A DNA stretch of 10,355 bases. Source: Methanosarcinales archaeon (GTDB lineage Archaea > Halobacteriota > Methanosarcinia > Methanosarcinales > Methanogasteraceae). The notes under the pieces were generated by a model. That model worked only from the letters and a program-made list of their open reading frames with translations. It did not search any database and was not told the origin of the DNA. Location of the stretch: assembly GCA_030594905.1 (NCBI GenBank), contig JAUVEF010000027.1:1-10355 (forward strand). The letters are read 5' to 3'. The stretch's first letter is position 1; every line of letters starts with the position of its first letter. Below, one piece after another: positions 1-7,600 of the stretch. A program made the translations under genes and the position numbers.

Positions 1-86
1 ATCATGAGCCGCGCTGGTTCGTGGATCAAGCGGTCGATTCCAGCGATGGGGTGGAGATCTTCGCTGCAGGAATCACTTGCTGCCAT
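1..86 (-). CDS. Winged-helix transcriptional regulator, N-terminal fragment (runs off the left edge)
   Basis: Only the first 28 codons are present. The ATG at 86-84 has a strong SD (CGGAGGTG, about 90-97) placed correctly upstream. The fragment carries IDRLIHEPARLM at residues 17-28. This resembles the first helix of small MarR/ArsR-like winged-helix regulators, which commonly begin with a (L/I)D-x-(L/V)IHEPAR motif (family knowledge). The start lies inside the end of the upstream membrane-protein gene, a 14-nt overlap, so the two are almost certainly co-transcribed and translationally coupled. The DNA-binding helix is outside the window, so the class is inferred from the opening motif only. 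A paired membrane protein and regulator suggests the regulator controls its own operon. Confidence 0.65.
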   Translation of the reverse strand, partial: MAASDSCSEDLHPIAGIDRLIHEPARLM

Positions 87-693
87 CACGCACCTCCGTT
101 TCCGGCAGCGGATATTTGCGCAGGAAACGGATGAAGATGACCAGACCGCCGAGGAATAGAAATCCCCCTATGAGAACCAGGTACAGTATCAATCCGGTAC
201 ATCCGGATCCAAATCCTATCAAAGTAAAGAATAGACCCAGAATCACTGACAGAATTGCATATCCATAATAACGGACGCTCCTGGATCTGGATGCTGTATG
301 GGCGAAGGGTCCGACTAGGATCATCCCGAAGAACAATGGCGCCCAGTTCGCCCACTGGGAATAATCCTTCACATCGCCAAAGATAGAGATCAACGTGAAT
401 ATGATCACGATAACTGCAAACTCGAAGAGAAAGACGCCAGTCAAGGCATCCTTTGGATTTTCCTGATGTAATTTGACAAACCCGATCCGCGGATATGTGT
501 ACCGTCTCCGGACGAATTCCACAATCCTTCCAGAGAATATTATTAACAATATATAGAACGCAAAGACGGTAGAATAGAAGAACCCTCCGAAAGTCATTAG
601 GATCAGTCCCATTATGACTTCCATCAACCCATCCTGCTGGGAATCACAATATACCCTCTTCTCGAGTTCCAATAGATTGATTTCTTGTGTCAT
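73..693 (-). CDS. Polytopic membrane protein of unknown function
   Basis: The product is 206 residues. I chose the ATG at 693 because an excellent SD (CGGAGGTG, about 698-705) lies just upstream; a longer reading frame from 771 has no such site. The N-terminus is cytosolic-looking and charged (residues 1-22). Hydrophobic segments follow at roughly 24-40, 42-57, 84-106, 117-133, 144-161 and 166-190, so about six membrane passes. A basic loop at 61-74 contains RRRYTYPRIGFVKL, and a YPRIGFVK-type stretch recurs in uncharacterised archaeal and bacterial membrane proteins (from memory). No catalytic motif is visible, and the C-terminal tail is short and charged. The gene overlaps the start of the winged-helix regulator by 14 nt. 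The pair may be a regulator with its membrane effector or sensor, but the function is unknown. Confidence 0.8.
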   Translation of the reverse strand: MTQEINLLELEKRVYCDSQQDGLMEVIMGLILMTFGGFFYSTVFAFYILLIIFSGRIVEFVRRRYTYPRIGFVKLHQENPKDALTGVFLFEFAVIVIIFTLISIFGDVKDYSQWANWAPLFFGMILVGPFAHTASRSRSVRYYGYAILSVILGLFFTLIGFGSGCTGLILYLVLIGGFLFLGGLVIFIRFLRKYPLPETEVRDGSK

Positions 694-746
694 GATGCAC
701 CTCCGTACAGTAACGTAAAGGAGTTTGTAGTACATAAGACTTTGTG

Positions 747-764
747 TTGCAAAGTTGTTTGCAA
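747..764. promoter_or_regulatory. Candidate operator, TTGCAA-N6-TTGCAA
   Basis: Two copies of the self-complementary hexamer TTGCAA lie at 747-752 and 759-764, so the 18-bp site is a dyad of palindromic half sites. A further GCAA at 768-771 forms TTGC-N5-GCAA with the second copy. The site sits just downstream of the likely TATA box (770-780) of the membrane-protein/regulator operon, where a bound repressor would block initiation. Binding by the winged-helix protein encoded in the same operon is inference. Confidence 0.35.
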
Positions 765-769
765 TAAGC

Positions 770-780
770 AATACATAAAA
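770..780 (-). promoter_or_regulatory. TATA-like element for the membrane-protein/regulator operon
   Basis: On the minus strand this reads TTTTATGTATT, an archaeal TATA-like element about 77-87 nt upstream of the ATG at 693. It predicts transcription start near 745-750 and a leader of roughly 55 nt. It overlaps the T-rich tail of the preceding gene's terminator-like hairpin. Confidence 0.35.
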
Positions 781-809
781 TCAGAAAATACGATAGCCAC
801 CCCTGGCTA
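778..809 (-). terminator. Hairpin plus T-rich tract after the DUF2953 gene
   Basis: A perfect inverted repeat, TAGCCA-(4 nt)-TGGCTA at 794-809, begins at the stop codon of the DUF2953 gene. On the minus strand a T-rich stretch (TATTTTCTGATTTT) follows directly. This fits a transcription terminator that separates the gerW-DUF2953 unit from the membrane-protein operon downstream. Confidence 0.45.
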
Positions 810-1463
810 ACAACCGCCCGGCAAGTGCTTCCGCGTCCCCTGCCCGGGTCGTACCCTCAGAAGATACCAGCCACGGACCTGCCCCCAGATCACCCCGCGA
901 ACCCCCCTGTCGCACAGAAACAAGATTGCAGGAATAACCATCCGCCCAACCGTTACCTTAAGCGAACCCCTGACGCGGTACGCGAATGCCGGCTCATGAA
1001 AGACCGGATGCAACCGGATCGAGACCGCGGGAAAACGGGTCAGTGGGGCGGAAACTGCGTACAGGAACCCGGATAACATGCCGGTATCGGCGGGATCATC
1101 GAGTCCGAATGTTACGCGGCATGAAAGTTCCTCAAAATCGATTCTCTGCACCACCCTCCGCGCCAGCGTGGCAACAGGACGGTGCAGCGTGCGAAACAGT
1201 TCAAAGACACGCCTGGCGTCCATTTCCTTCCCTGTTTTCTCCCCTGCATCCTCCTCTTTCCGGTCTTCCCCCTCTGTGGTGGTGAAATCATCGATTACGC
1301 GAGATAGAAACAGCCACCGCACCTCGATACTCTGCACGGGATCCCCGCCATAGTCTCTCTTCAGTTCAAACCGGCAGACGAACGGAACCCCGAGCAGAAG
1401 CACCACCGCAAGCGTAAGAGTTGATACAATAAGCAATAAAAAAAGGAGAAGAAAAGGGTGCAA
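807..1463 (-). CDS. DUF2953 (YtfI-like) membrane-anchored protein
   Basis: The product is 218 residues. An N-terminal hydrophobic segment (about 3-29) is a membrane anchor or signal anchor. It is followed by a beta-rich FELKRDYGG..IEVRWLFLSR stretch typical of DUF2953. A strongly charged insert follows at 61-82 (TEGEDRKEEDAGEK), then a helical basic part, and the family's conserved FGLDDPADTGMLSG motif at 119-132. A second hydrophobic stretch is near 168-184. The start is a TTG at 1463, chosen because a G-rich SD (GAGGGGGG) lies 7 nt upstream and overlaps the stop of the gerW-like gene; I see no better ATG. In Bacillus the DUF2953 gene ytfI is next to ytfJ/gerW, and the same pairing here supports both calls. 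The molecular role is unknown. The loss of any sporulation context suggests a general membrane or envelope task (inference). Confidence 0.8.
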   Translation of the reverse strand: MHPFLLLFLLLIVSTLTLAVVLLLGVPFVCRFELKRDYGGDPVQSIEVRWLFLSRVIDDFTTTEGEDRKEEDAGEKTGKEMDARRVFELFRTLHRPVATLARRVVQRIDFEELSCRVTFGLDDPADTGMLSGFLYAVSAPLTRFPAVSIRLHPVFHEPAFAYRVRGSLKVTVGRMVIPAILFLCDRGVRGVIWGQVRGWYLLRVRPGQGTRKHLPGGC

Positions 1464-1476
1464 GATACCGCCCCCC

Positions 1477-1890
1477 TCAATCCTCGTCTACAGACTTTTC
1501 CGGCTCAGCGTCCTCATCTTTTACCATATCCTTCCCTTTACCCTTCTTTTCTCTCAGGGATTTTATCTTATCCACGACTTCAGGCACAGCCTCAACAATC
1601 TTTCCGAGATCTATACCCTTCCCTGTCGCCGGGAGCAGTTTAACCTCGTCTTCTGAGACCACAAGGAATGCGACCGGCTCGATCTTTGCGCCGCCACCGC
1701 CACCGCCACCAAAACCGCTCTCCTCGTCACGCTTGCCCTCGCCACCACCACTTCCAAATCCGAATGATACCTTGCTGATTGGTACCACGGTCTTGCCTGC
1801 CACCGTAATCGGCTCGCCGACGATGGTTTTGGTGGTGATCAGTTTCTCAAGCTGTTCTACAACTTCTCTCATCAATTCTTCGACGCCCAT
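1477..1890 (-). CDS. gerW: GerW/YtfJ-family protein
   Basis: The product is 137 residues from the ATG at 1890, chosen for its SD (CGAGGTGA) a few bases upstream; an in-frame start at 1935 would add 15 residues without an SD. The N-terminal helix (1-20) is followed by KTIVGEPITVAGKTVVPISKVSFGFGSGGG (21-50, described as a motif of the family), then a run of seven glycines (61-67) and IEPVAFLVVSEDEVKLLP (70-87). This is the classical GerW/YtfJ layout. A Lys-rich then acidic tail (113-137) is poorly conserved in such proteins. No signal peptide is seen. GerW is needed for spore germination in Bacillus, but homologues are widespread in non-sporulating bacteria and archaea, so no sporulation role is implied. 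The stop is 13 nt from the DUF2953 start, consistent with one operon. Confidence 0.88.
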   Translation of the reverse strand: MGVEELMREVVEQLEKLITTKTIVGEPITVAGKTVVPISKVSFGFGSGGGEGKRDEESGFGGGGGGGAKIEPVAFLVVSEDEVKLLPATGKGIDLGKIVEAVPEVVDKIKSLREKKGKGKDMVKDEDAEPEKSVDED

Positions 1891-1895
1891 ATTAC

Positions 1896-2045
1896 TCACC
1901 TCGGTTGATCCAATTGCAGGCAAACCGGATAACACTTTCGGTCGTGTGAATCGACATCTGCGCGATATGCCCGGGATGGGTCATTCTCCTGTAGCGGTCC
2001 GTTTGGGTTGTGGTTCTGTTCGTAGTTCTGGTTGGGGTTGTTCAT
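1896..2045 (-). CDS. Small Asn-rich ORF upstream of gerW (49 codons)
   Basis: The ATG at 2045 is preceded by a near-ideal SD (CGGAGGTAA, 7 nt upstream) and by a strong BRE/TATA promoter about 75 nt further up, so the ribosome should load here. The predicted protein begins MNNPNQNYEQNHNPNGPL, with eight Asn in the first 16 residues, and has two Cys (38 and 42) near the end. The stop TGA lies within the SD of gerW, 5 nt before its ATG, the arrangement of translational coupling. I recognise no family. It may be a genuine small protein, a regulatory leader peptide, or a decayed N-terminal extension. The signals are strong, but its 49-codon length leaves doubt. Confidence 0.5.
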   Translation of the reverse strand: MNNPNQNYEQNHNPNGPLQENDPSRAYRADVDSHDRKCYPVCLQLDQPR

Positions 2046-2116
2046 GTTGTTTACCTCCGTTTATTCAGACCGGTCGTTTTATCAACCTGTCTGATATTAC
2101 ATAGCTAAGTAATAGT

Positions 2117-2130
2117 ACTTAAATATTTCG
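2117..2130 (-). promoter_or_regulatory. BRE/TATA promoter of the gerW operon
   Basis: On the minus strand the sequence reads CGAAATATTTAAGT: a purine-rich BRE followed by a good archaeal TATA box. Transcription should start about 25 nt downstream, near 2095-2100. That gives a leader of roughly 50 nt before the small ORF at 2045. Confidence 0.55.
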
Positions 2131-2141
2131 ATCAATCGAAA
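2126..2141. repeat. Inverted repeat TTTCGAT-CA-ATCGAAA overlapping the BRE
   Basis: A perfect 7-bp inverted repeat with a 2-nt spacer covers the BRE side of the gerW promoter. The position suits a dimeric transcription factor that either recruits or excludes TFB/TBP. The bound protein is unknown. Confidence 0.4.
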
Positions 2142-2532
2142 GACTTTATGATCCAATGCATAACTCCACAACAAAACTGCAATCCCGAATCCAGCATAGC
2201 TCCCGCGCTCTCGATTGTATGATTGCCAGGGCATCAAAACCCGCCTGATCAGAGTAACCTTTACTATATCTTACTATCATGGGCATACTAAAATGGAATA
2301 AACCTTGCACCTGGATATGATAATGTCTACAACGCTACCGATGTCGCTTCCGAAAACGTCGCCGAGTTTGCGTCTTGCGGACGCGCGCCCGGGCATCCCT
2401 GTGTAATTGCGCAGTCGAGGGCAGGATAATGGTTGCGCAGGCGGCACGGCGGTGTCGCTGTCAGCCAACCACCGGGCAAGCAGAGTCTGACTAAAGGGTG
2501 CAACCACAACACGAAACACGAGGTATCACACA
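2142..2532. other. Gene-free interval between gerW operon promoter and mvhD
   Basis: I find no convincing gene here. The left part is AT-rich. It holds a TATA-like stretch (CTTTACTATATC, about 2260-2271) that could drive mvhD with a long leader of about 240 nt. The right part is GC-rich and contains a small hairpin GCGTC-TTGCG-GACGC (2370-2384) and a directly repeated octamer TTGCGCAG (2407-2414 and 2433-2440). A 44-codon minus-strand frame from an ATG at 2280 has no SD. A start-less plus-strand frame of about 45 codons reads protein-like across roughly 2288-2425, so a decayed coding remnant is possible but unproven. Confidence 0.4.
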
Positions 2533-2952
2533 ATGACCGAAGAATTCGAACCAAGCATACTGGCGTTCTGCTGTAACTGGTGTTCGTACGCCGGTGCTGA
2601 TCTTGCAGGGGTCAGCCGGATCCAGTACCCAACAAACATCCGGATCATCCGGGTGATGTGTTCCGGACGGATCGAACCCGCATTCATCTTTGAGGCGTTC
2701 AAGGACAAAGTCGATGGCGTACTTATCATGGGTTGTCACATTGGAGACTGTCATTATATCGAAGGGAACGTGAATGCCGAGGTAAGGATCAATAACACTA
2801 TAGAAGCGCTCAAGCATCTCGGACTGGATGACCGGCTGCGCCTTGAGTGGGTATCTGCGAGTGAAGGAGCCCGCTTTGCGGAGGTTGTCAGCAACTTCAC
2901 TGAAGATATCCGGAAGATCGGACCAAGTCCGCTGAATACGGATACGACGTGA
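2533..2952 (+). CDS. mvhD: MvhD/FlpD-family [2Fe-2S] electron-transfer subunit
   Basis: The product is 139 residues, the usual length for the MvhD (FlpD) delta subunit. It opens with the family signature ILAFCCNWCSYAGADLAG (Cys 13, 14, 17). This is followed by YPTNIRIIRVMCSGRIEP (Cys 43) and the central GVLIMGCHIGDCHY motif (Cys 68, 73). These Cys are the set that holds the [2Fe-2S] cluster. In Methanothermobacter-type complexes MvhD links the NiFe hydrogenase or formate dehydrogenase to HdrA, passing electrons to the bifurcating flavin (established). An SD (GAGGT, 2519-2523) lies about 9 nt before the ATG. The gene faces the same way as hdrCBA but is separated by 271 nt. No hydrogenase genes are adjacent, so the electron donor or acceptor must be encoded elsewhere. 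Confidence 0.92.
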   Translation: MTEEFEPSILAFCCNWCSYAGADLAGVSRIQYPTNIRIIRVMCSGRIEPAFIFEAFKDKVDGVLIMGCHIGDCHYIEGNVNAEVRINNTIEALKHLGLDDRLRLEWVSASEGARFAEVVSNFTEDIRKIGPSPLNTDTT

Positions 2953-2999
2953 TCTTGGTATATGCGTCAATCATTGCGTTAGTGCGGCGTCTCAACATC

Positions 3000-3034
3000 G
3001 AAATGTTTTAGTACTACCCGCATGGTAAAACCAT
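3000..3034 (+). promoter_or_regulatory. Candidate promoter and inverted repeat ahead of hdrCBA
   Basis: CGAAATGTTTTAG (3000-3012) resembles a BRE/TATA element and predicts a start near 3030-3037. A perfect inverted repeat ATGGT-AAA-ACCAT lies at 3022-3034, between that TATA and the predicted start, where an operator would sit. A second TATA-like stretch, CTAATTATACTTGG (3100-3113), is an alternative that would leave a leader of about 90 nt. I cannot choose firmly between them. Confidence 0.3.
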
Positions 3035-3056
3035 AACGAATAGGCAGGTGCTTAAT

Positions 3057-3194
3057 ATGTGTCTAAAACATCCGGTGCACCCGGGTATGGGTCGGATATC
3101 TAATTATACTTGGTCGTTTTATTATGGTTATCCGGACGCTGACTACTGTCATAGATACAACACTTGCAACATCAAGATAATCAATTTGAGATAG
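3057..3194 (+). CDS. Possible small Cys/Tyr/His-rich ORF between mvhD and hdrC
   Basis: A 45-codon frame starts at an ATG with a fair SD (CAGGTG, 6 nt upstream) and ends just 29 nt before the hdrC start. It encodes MCLKHPVHPGMGRI followed by a Tyr-rich part with YYGYPDADYCHRYNTC. It has three Cys, four His and seven Tyr in all. Its orientation and placement suit co-transcription with hdrCBA. The same bases could equally be just the promoter region of hdrC. I recognise no homologue, so this is a candidate only. Confidence 0.28.
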   Translation: MCLKHPVHPGMGRISNYTWSFYYGYPDADYCHRYNTCNIKIINLR

Positions 3195-3223
3195 TCGAAC
3201 ATTGGAAAGGAGGTTACTGAATA

Positions 3224-3742
3224 ATGGATACAATAAAAACCGCCGAGTTGGATCATGATTTCATAAAAGAGATCAGTGAGGAGCCCGGTGCTGAGAAGAT
3301 CACCCTGTGCTTCAACTGTACTGGTTGTACCGCGGGTTGCCCCATGGCAGATCTGGAGGCACAGTACAATATCAGGAAGATTCTCCGGATGGCGAGTCTC
3401 GGGATGAAGGACGAGGTGCTCAACAGCCCGTATCTCTGGTACTGTACTACCTGCTACAAGTGCCAGGAACGCTGTCCGCAGGGTGTGCAGAACGTGGACG
3501 CTCTCTTAAAGATACGTACAATCGCAGTCAAGAACGGGATCATGCTGCCAAAGCACAGGGCTGTGGCACAACTCGTAATTGAGTATGGACATGCGGTGCC
3601 GATAAACGATGATGCTAAAGAGAAGCGCAAGAAGCTTGGACTCGAGGAAATGCCATACACGGTGCAAAGGTTCCCTGAGAGTCTGGACGAAGTGCATAAG
3701 CTGATCGAGATAACGAAATTCGATGAATTGACAAAGGAGTGA
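3224..3742 (+). CDS. hdrC: Heterodisulfide reductase subunit C (two [4Fe-4S])
   Basis: The product is 172 residues, a normal HdrC length. Two ferredoxin motifs are visible: CFNCTGCTAGCP (Cys 29, 32, 35, 39) and CTTCYKCQERCP (Cys 74, 77, 80, 84). Each has the spacing CxxCxxCxxxCP for a [4Fe-4S] cluster. HdrC forms the electron wire from HdrA to the HdrB active site that reduces or forms the CoM-S-S-CoB heterodisulfide. A strong SD (AAGGAGG, 3207-3213) precedes the ATG. The stop is followed closely by hdrB, whose SD lies inside the last codons of hdrC, so the two are translationally coupled. The C-terminal third (110-172) is helical and charged with no further Cys, typical of the family. Confidence 0.96.
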   Translation: MDTIKTAELDHDFIKEISEEPGAEKITLCFNCTGCTAGCPMADLEAQYNIRKILRMASLGMKDEVLNSPYLWYCTTCYKCQERCPQGVQNVDALLKIRTIAVKNGIMLPKHRAVAQLVIEYGHAVPINDDAKEKRKKLGLEEMPYTVQRFPESLDEVHKLIEITKFDELTKE

Positions 3743-3747
3743 GTATC

Positions 3748-4638
3748 ATGCCAAAATTATCATTTTTCCTTGGGTGTATAATGCCCAACCGGTATCCGGG
3801 CATCGAAATTGCCACAAAAAAGACTCTTGAGAAGCTGGGTGTCGAACTCGTGGAACTACCCGGTGCAAGCTGCTGTCCTGCGCCCGGAGTCTTCAGGTCG
3901 TTCGATAAAGCTACGTGGCTTTCGATAGCTGCACGAAACGTCGTTCTCTCTGAAGAACTGGGCTATGATCTGCTGACGGTCTGCAACGGCTGCTTCGGAT
4001 CTCTTGTTGATGCTAACAACATCCTCAAAGAAGACGAGGTGGAACGAGAGGCTACAAACAAGATCTTGAAGCAGATCGGGCACGAGTTCAAGGGAACCAT
4101 CAAGGTGCGCCACATCATAGAATTCCTGCACAGCGAGGTCGGTGTCGATAAGATCAAAGAGGCGGTAGTCAAGCCTGTTGACCTGAAAGTCGCAGTCCAC
4201 TACGGCTGCCACCTGATCAAGCCGTCGAAGGAACGGCATCTCGGAAGCACGGAAAACCCCCGGTTCTTTGATGAACTGGTGGAAGCGGTTGGCGCGGAGT
4301 CGATCGATTACGAAGATAAACTTGCATGTTGCGGTGCAGGCGGCGGTGCAAGAACCGCGGTGCTTGACACTGCGCTGCAGATGGCTGAAGCGAAGGTACA
4401 ACATGCGATTGCGGCAGGAGCTGACTGTTTCGTTGATGCGTGTCCGTTCTGCCATCTGGAACTGGATGTCGGGCAGACTGAGATTGCGAAGAAGTTCGGA
4501 CGTGAGTACAATCTGCCTGTATTGCATTATTCCCAGCTGCTCGGACTTTCGATGGGCTTTACGCCAGAGGAGATGGGAATTGACATGAATTACATTACGA
4601 ACGATGAATTTATGAAGAAGATCGGAGGTGGCAAGTAA
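3748..4638 (+). CDS. hdrB: Heterodisulfide reductase subunit B (two CCG domains)
   Basis: The product is 296 residues from the ATG at 3748. A GTG at 3739 is in frame, but it sits inside the SD AGGAG (3735-3739), and the family begins xxFFLGCIMPNRYPGIE exactly as here. Two CCG domains are complete: Cys 10, 42-43, 79, 82 (GASCCPAPG, CNGC) and Cys 154, 194-195, 232, 235 (HYGCH, ACCGAGGG, CPFC). In HdrB these ligate the two noncubane [4Fe-4S] clusters where the CoM-S-S-CoB disulfide is cleaved (established for methanogen Hdr). No membrane segment is present, in line with the soluble HdrABC type. The stop overlaps the hdrA start as TAATG. Confidence 0.96.
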   Translation: MPKLSFFLGCIMPNRYPGIEIATKKTLEKLGVELVELPGASCCPAPGVFRSFDKATWLSIAARNVVLSEELGYDLLTVCNGCFGSLVDANNILKEDEVEREATNKILKQIGHEFKGTIKVRHIIEFLHSEVGVDKIKEAVVKPVDLKVAVHYGCHLIKPSKERHLGSTENPRFFDELVEAVGAESIDYEDKLACCGAGGGARTAVLDTALQMAEAKVQHAIAAGADCFVDACPFCHLELDVGQTEIAKKFGREYNLPVLHYSQLLGLSMGFTPEEMGIDMNYITNDEFMKKIGGGK

Positions 4639-7600
4639 TGGCTGGCGATAAGGTTGGTGCGGCGGCTGTCATCGGCGGCGGCATCGCAGGCATCCAGTCG
4701 GCGCTGGATCTGGCAGAGAGCGGGATCAAGGTCTATTTAATCGAGTCAGGACCGAGTATCGGCGGGACGATGTCGCAGCTTGACAAGACATTTCCGACGA
4801 TGGATTGCGCTATGTGTACGCTTTCGCCGAAACTGGTCGATGCCGAGCGACATCCGAACATTGAACTGATGACGTACTGCGATTTGGTTGGCATCAGCGG
4901 CGAGGAAGGCAACTTCACGGTTACTGTTAACAAGAAAGCCCGTTACGTCGATGAGACCAAATGTATCGGGTGCGAGATCTGTTTTGCCAAATGTCCTGTG
5001 AAAGTGCCTGATGAGTACAACGAACTGCTCGGAAAGCACAAGGCGATTTATCTTCCGTTCCCGCAGGCTGTGCCAAAGATCGCGGTCATCGATGCTGAAC
5101 GATGCCTGTACCTGACCAAGGGTAAATGCGGCAACTGCGCGAAAGCATGTGAGGCAGGCGCGGTTGATTACGAACAGAAGGACAAGCAGGTCGATATTCC
5201 GGTTGGCGCAATCATCCTCACCACCGGATTCAAGCCATTTGATGCAGCCAAGCTTGAGCAGTACCATGTCGAGCACACGAAGGTCATCACGTCGATGCAG
5301 TTTGAACGGATGCTCAGCTCATCAGGTCCGACAGAAGGGCACATCGAGCTTATGGACGGATCAAGACCAAAGCGCATCGCATGGATCCAGTGCGTCGGTT
5401 CAAGGAACCCTGAGATCGGTAACCCGTACTGTTCTGCAGTCTGCTGCATGTACGCAACCAAAGAGGCGATGGTCGCAAAAGAGCACGACCCCACGCTGGA
5501 TATGACGATCTTTGTGATTGATGTGAGGGCGTTTGGGAAAGGCTTTGAGGAGTTCTACCAGAGAGCAAAGACCGCAGGCGTCAGGTATATCAGATCAAGA
5601 CCAAATGGCGTGGACATCGATCCTGTGACAGATAACGTCTATGTCAAGTACGAATCCGAGGAAGGAGCGATCGAACGCGAAGAGTTCGACGTGATCGTGC
5701 TCTCCATCGGGCTTACCGCCTCTGAGGAGACTAAAAAGATCGCAGAGATGGCTGGCATCGAATTGGACGAGTTCGGAAACATCAAGACAGATATGATCAA
5801 TCCGGTCGAGACGAGCGTGCCCGGAATCTTTGCAGCAGGTACCATACAGGGTCCGAAAGACATTCCTGACACGGTGGCGGACGCAAGCGGCGCGGCAGCA
5901 AGGGCAGGAGCGATGCTCGCGGGCGCGCGCGGCACACTCGTGACCAAAAAAGAATATCCTGATGAGATACCACTCAACGGAGACAAACCAAGGATTGGTG
6001 TCGTGGTCTGCAGATGCGGTATCAACATCGGCAATGTTGTGGACGTGCCTGATGTCGTTGAGTACGCAGGCGCGCTTCCAGGTGTCGTTGTCTCTAAAGA
6101 AGAGATCTATGCGTGCAGCGGTGACTCTCATGAGCGGATAGGGGAGATGATCAAGGAACACAACCTCAACCGGGTTGTGGTCGCATCATGTACCCCGAGA
6201 ACGCATGAACCGCTGTTCCAGGAGACGTGTCGGAATGCGGGACTCAATCCGTTCCTCTTTGAGCTTGCAAATATCAGGGAGCACTGCTCATGGGTGCATC
6301 AGAACGAGCCAGAGAAGGCAACGGTCAAGGCAAAGGATACCGTGCGGATAGCGGTCGCAAAGTCGAGCCTGGCAGAACCGCTCTACACGCAGGAACTCTC
6401 GCTCACCAAGTCTGCGCTGGTGATCGGTGGAGGAATCGCGGGCATGACTGCCGCACTTGATATTGCAAACAACGGCTTTGAGGTTGCGCTTGTCGAGAAG
6501 GAGCCAGAACTCGGCGGGATGCTCCGGAGCATCAAGAAGCTACACAACGGGCAGAAAGCATCTGATGTGCTAAGTGAGATGGTGGCTAAAGTGGAGGCTA
6601 ACCCGTTGGTCACTGCATATACCGGAACCATGCTGGAGAGCGTGTCAGGAGCAATGGGCAACTTCAAGGCAACGCTTACAGGCGGAACGGAGCTTGAGTT
6701 TGGCGCCGCGATCATCGCAACCGGCGCACACGAGTTTGAGCCGGAGGGCTACTTCTCTTACGGAAAGTACGAGAACGTGGTCACCCAGTTGCAGCTTGAG
6801 GAGATGCTTGAGAAGAGTCTTGATGCGGATATAAAGACGGTCGTGATGATACAGTGTGCAGGTGGAAGAAACGACGAGCGTCCGTACTGCTCACGGGTCT
6901 GCTGCATCAATGCTCTTAAGAATGCGATCCGGATCAAAGAGGAAAGTCCCGACACCAACATCTATGTACTCTACCGGGATATCAGGACGTACGGCGTATG
7001 GGAAGAACTCTATATCAAGGCAAGGGAACTTGGCATCTTCTTTATGCGGTACACCGAAGATCAGGAACCCGAAGTCGGCGACGGCGTTGTAAATGTCTTT
7101 GACCACCTACTTGGCAGGGATGTTGAGATTGCAACAGAGCTCGTGGTGCTGAGTGCACCGACAGAGACTCCGGAATCCAATGTGACACTCTCAGAACAGT
7201 TCAAGGTGCCGCTTGGTGGCAACAACTTCTTCCTTGAGGCGCACATCAAGCTAAGACCAGTAGACTTTGCAACAGACGGTGTCTTCCTCTGTGGAGCTGC
7301 ACAGTCGCCAAAACTGATCGACGAGTCGGTAGCGCAGGCTTCTGCTGCTGCATCAAGGGCGTGCACGATCCTTACCAGGGATACGCTCGAAACGATGGGC
7401 AACATAAGCGTGGTCGATCCTGAGCGATGCATCGGGTGTGGAACCTGTGTCACGGTCTGCCCGTACGAGGCACCAACCATGCAGGATGTCACGGTGACTG
7501 TCGAGGAGATCACCTACACCGCAAAGAAGTCGGAGATCAACCCGACGCTCTGCAAGGGCTGTGGATCATGCGCATCCGCATGTCCGGCAAACGCGATCAC

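Noticed and set aside
694..771. 26-residue N-terminal extension of the membrane protein
   Set aside because: The CGGAGGTG site is placed for the ATG at 693, and the extension covers the promoter and dyad region.
1891..1935. 15-residue N-terminal extension of the GerW-like protein
   Set aside because: The SD CGAGGTGA is spaced for the ATG at 1890, and the extension overlaps the small upstream ORF.
2288..2425. Start-less plus-strand frame reading ...VYNATDVASENVAEF...
   Set aside because: It reads like protein and continues in another frame after its stop, but there is no start codon or SD and I recognise no family, so I did not call a pseudogene.
2277..2519. 80-codon minus-strand frame upstream of mvhD
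   Set aside because: The GTG start has no SD, composition is shadow-like, and I see no motif.
3739..3747. GTG start for hdrB three codons upstream
   Set aside because: It lies within the SD itself, and family members begin at the equivalent of the ATG at 3748.
3856..4527. 223-codon minus-strand frame opposite hdrB
   Set aside because: It lies wholly antisense to a gene with complete CCG motifs, has no SD or family motif, and its length is explained by the codon bias of hdrB.
5595..6161. 188-codon and other long antisense frames opposite hdrA (also 4746-5276 and 7061-7513)
   Set aside because: They are shadows of a long GC-biased gene with no start signals or recognisable motifs.
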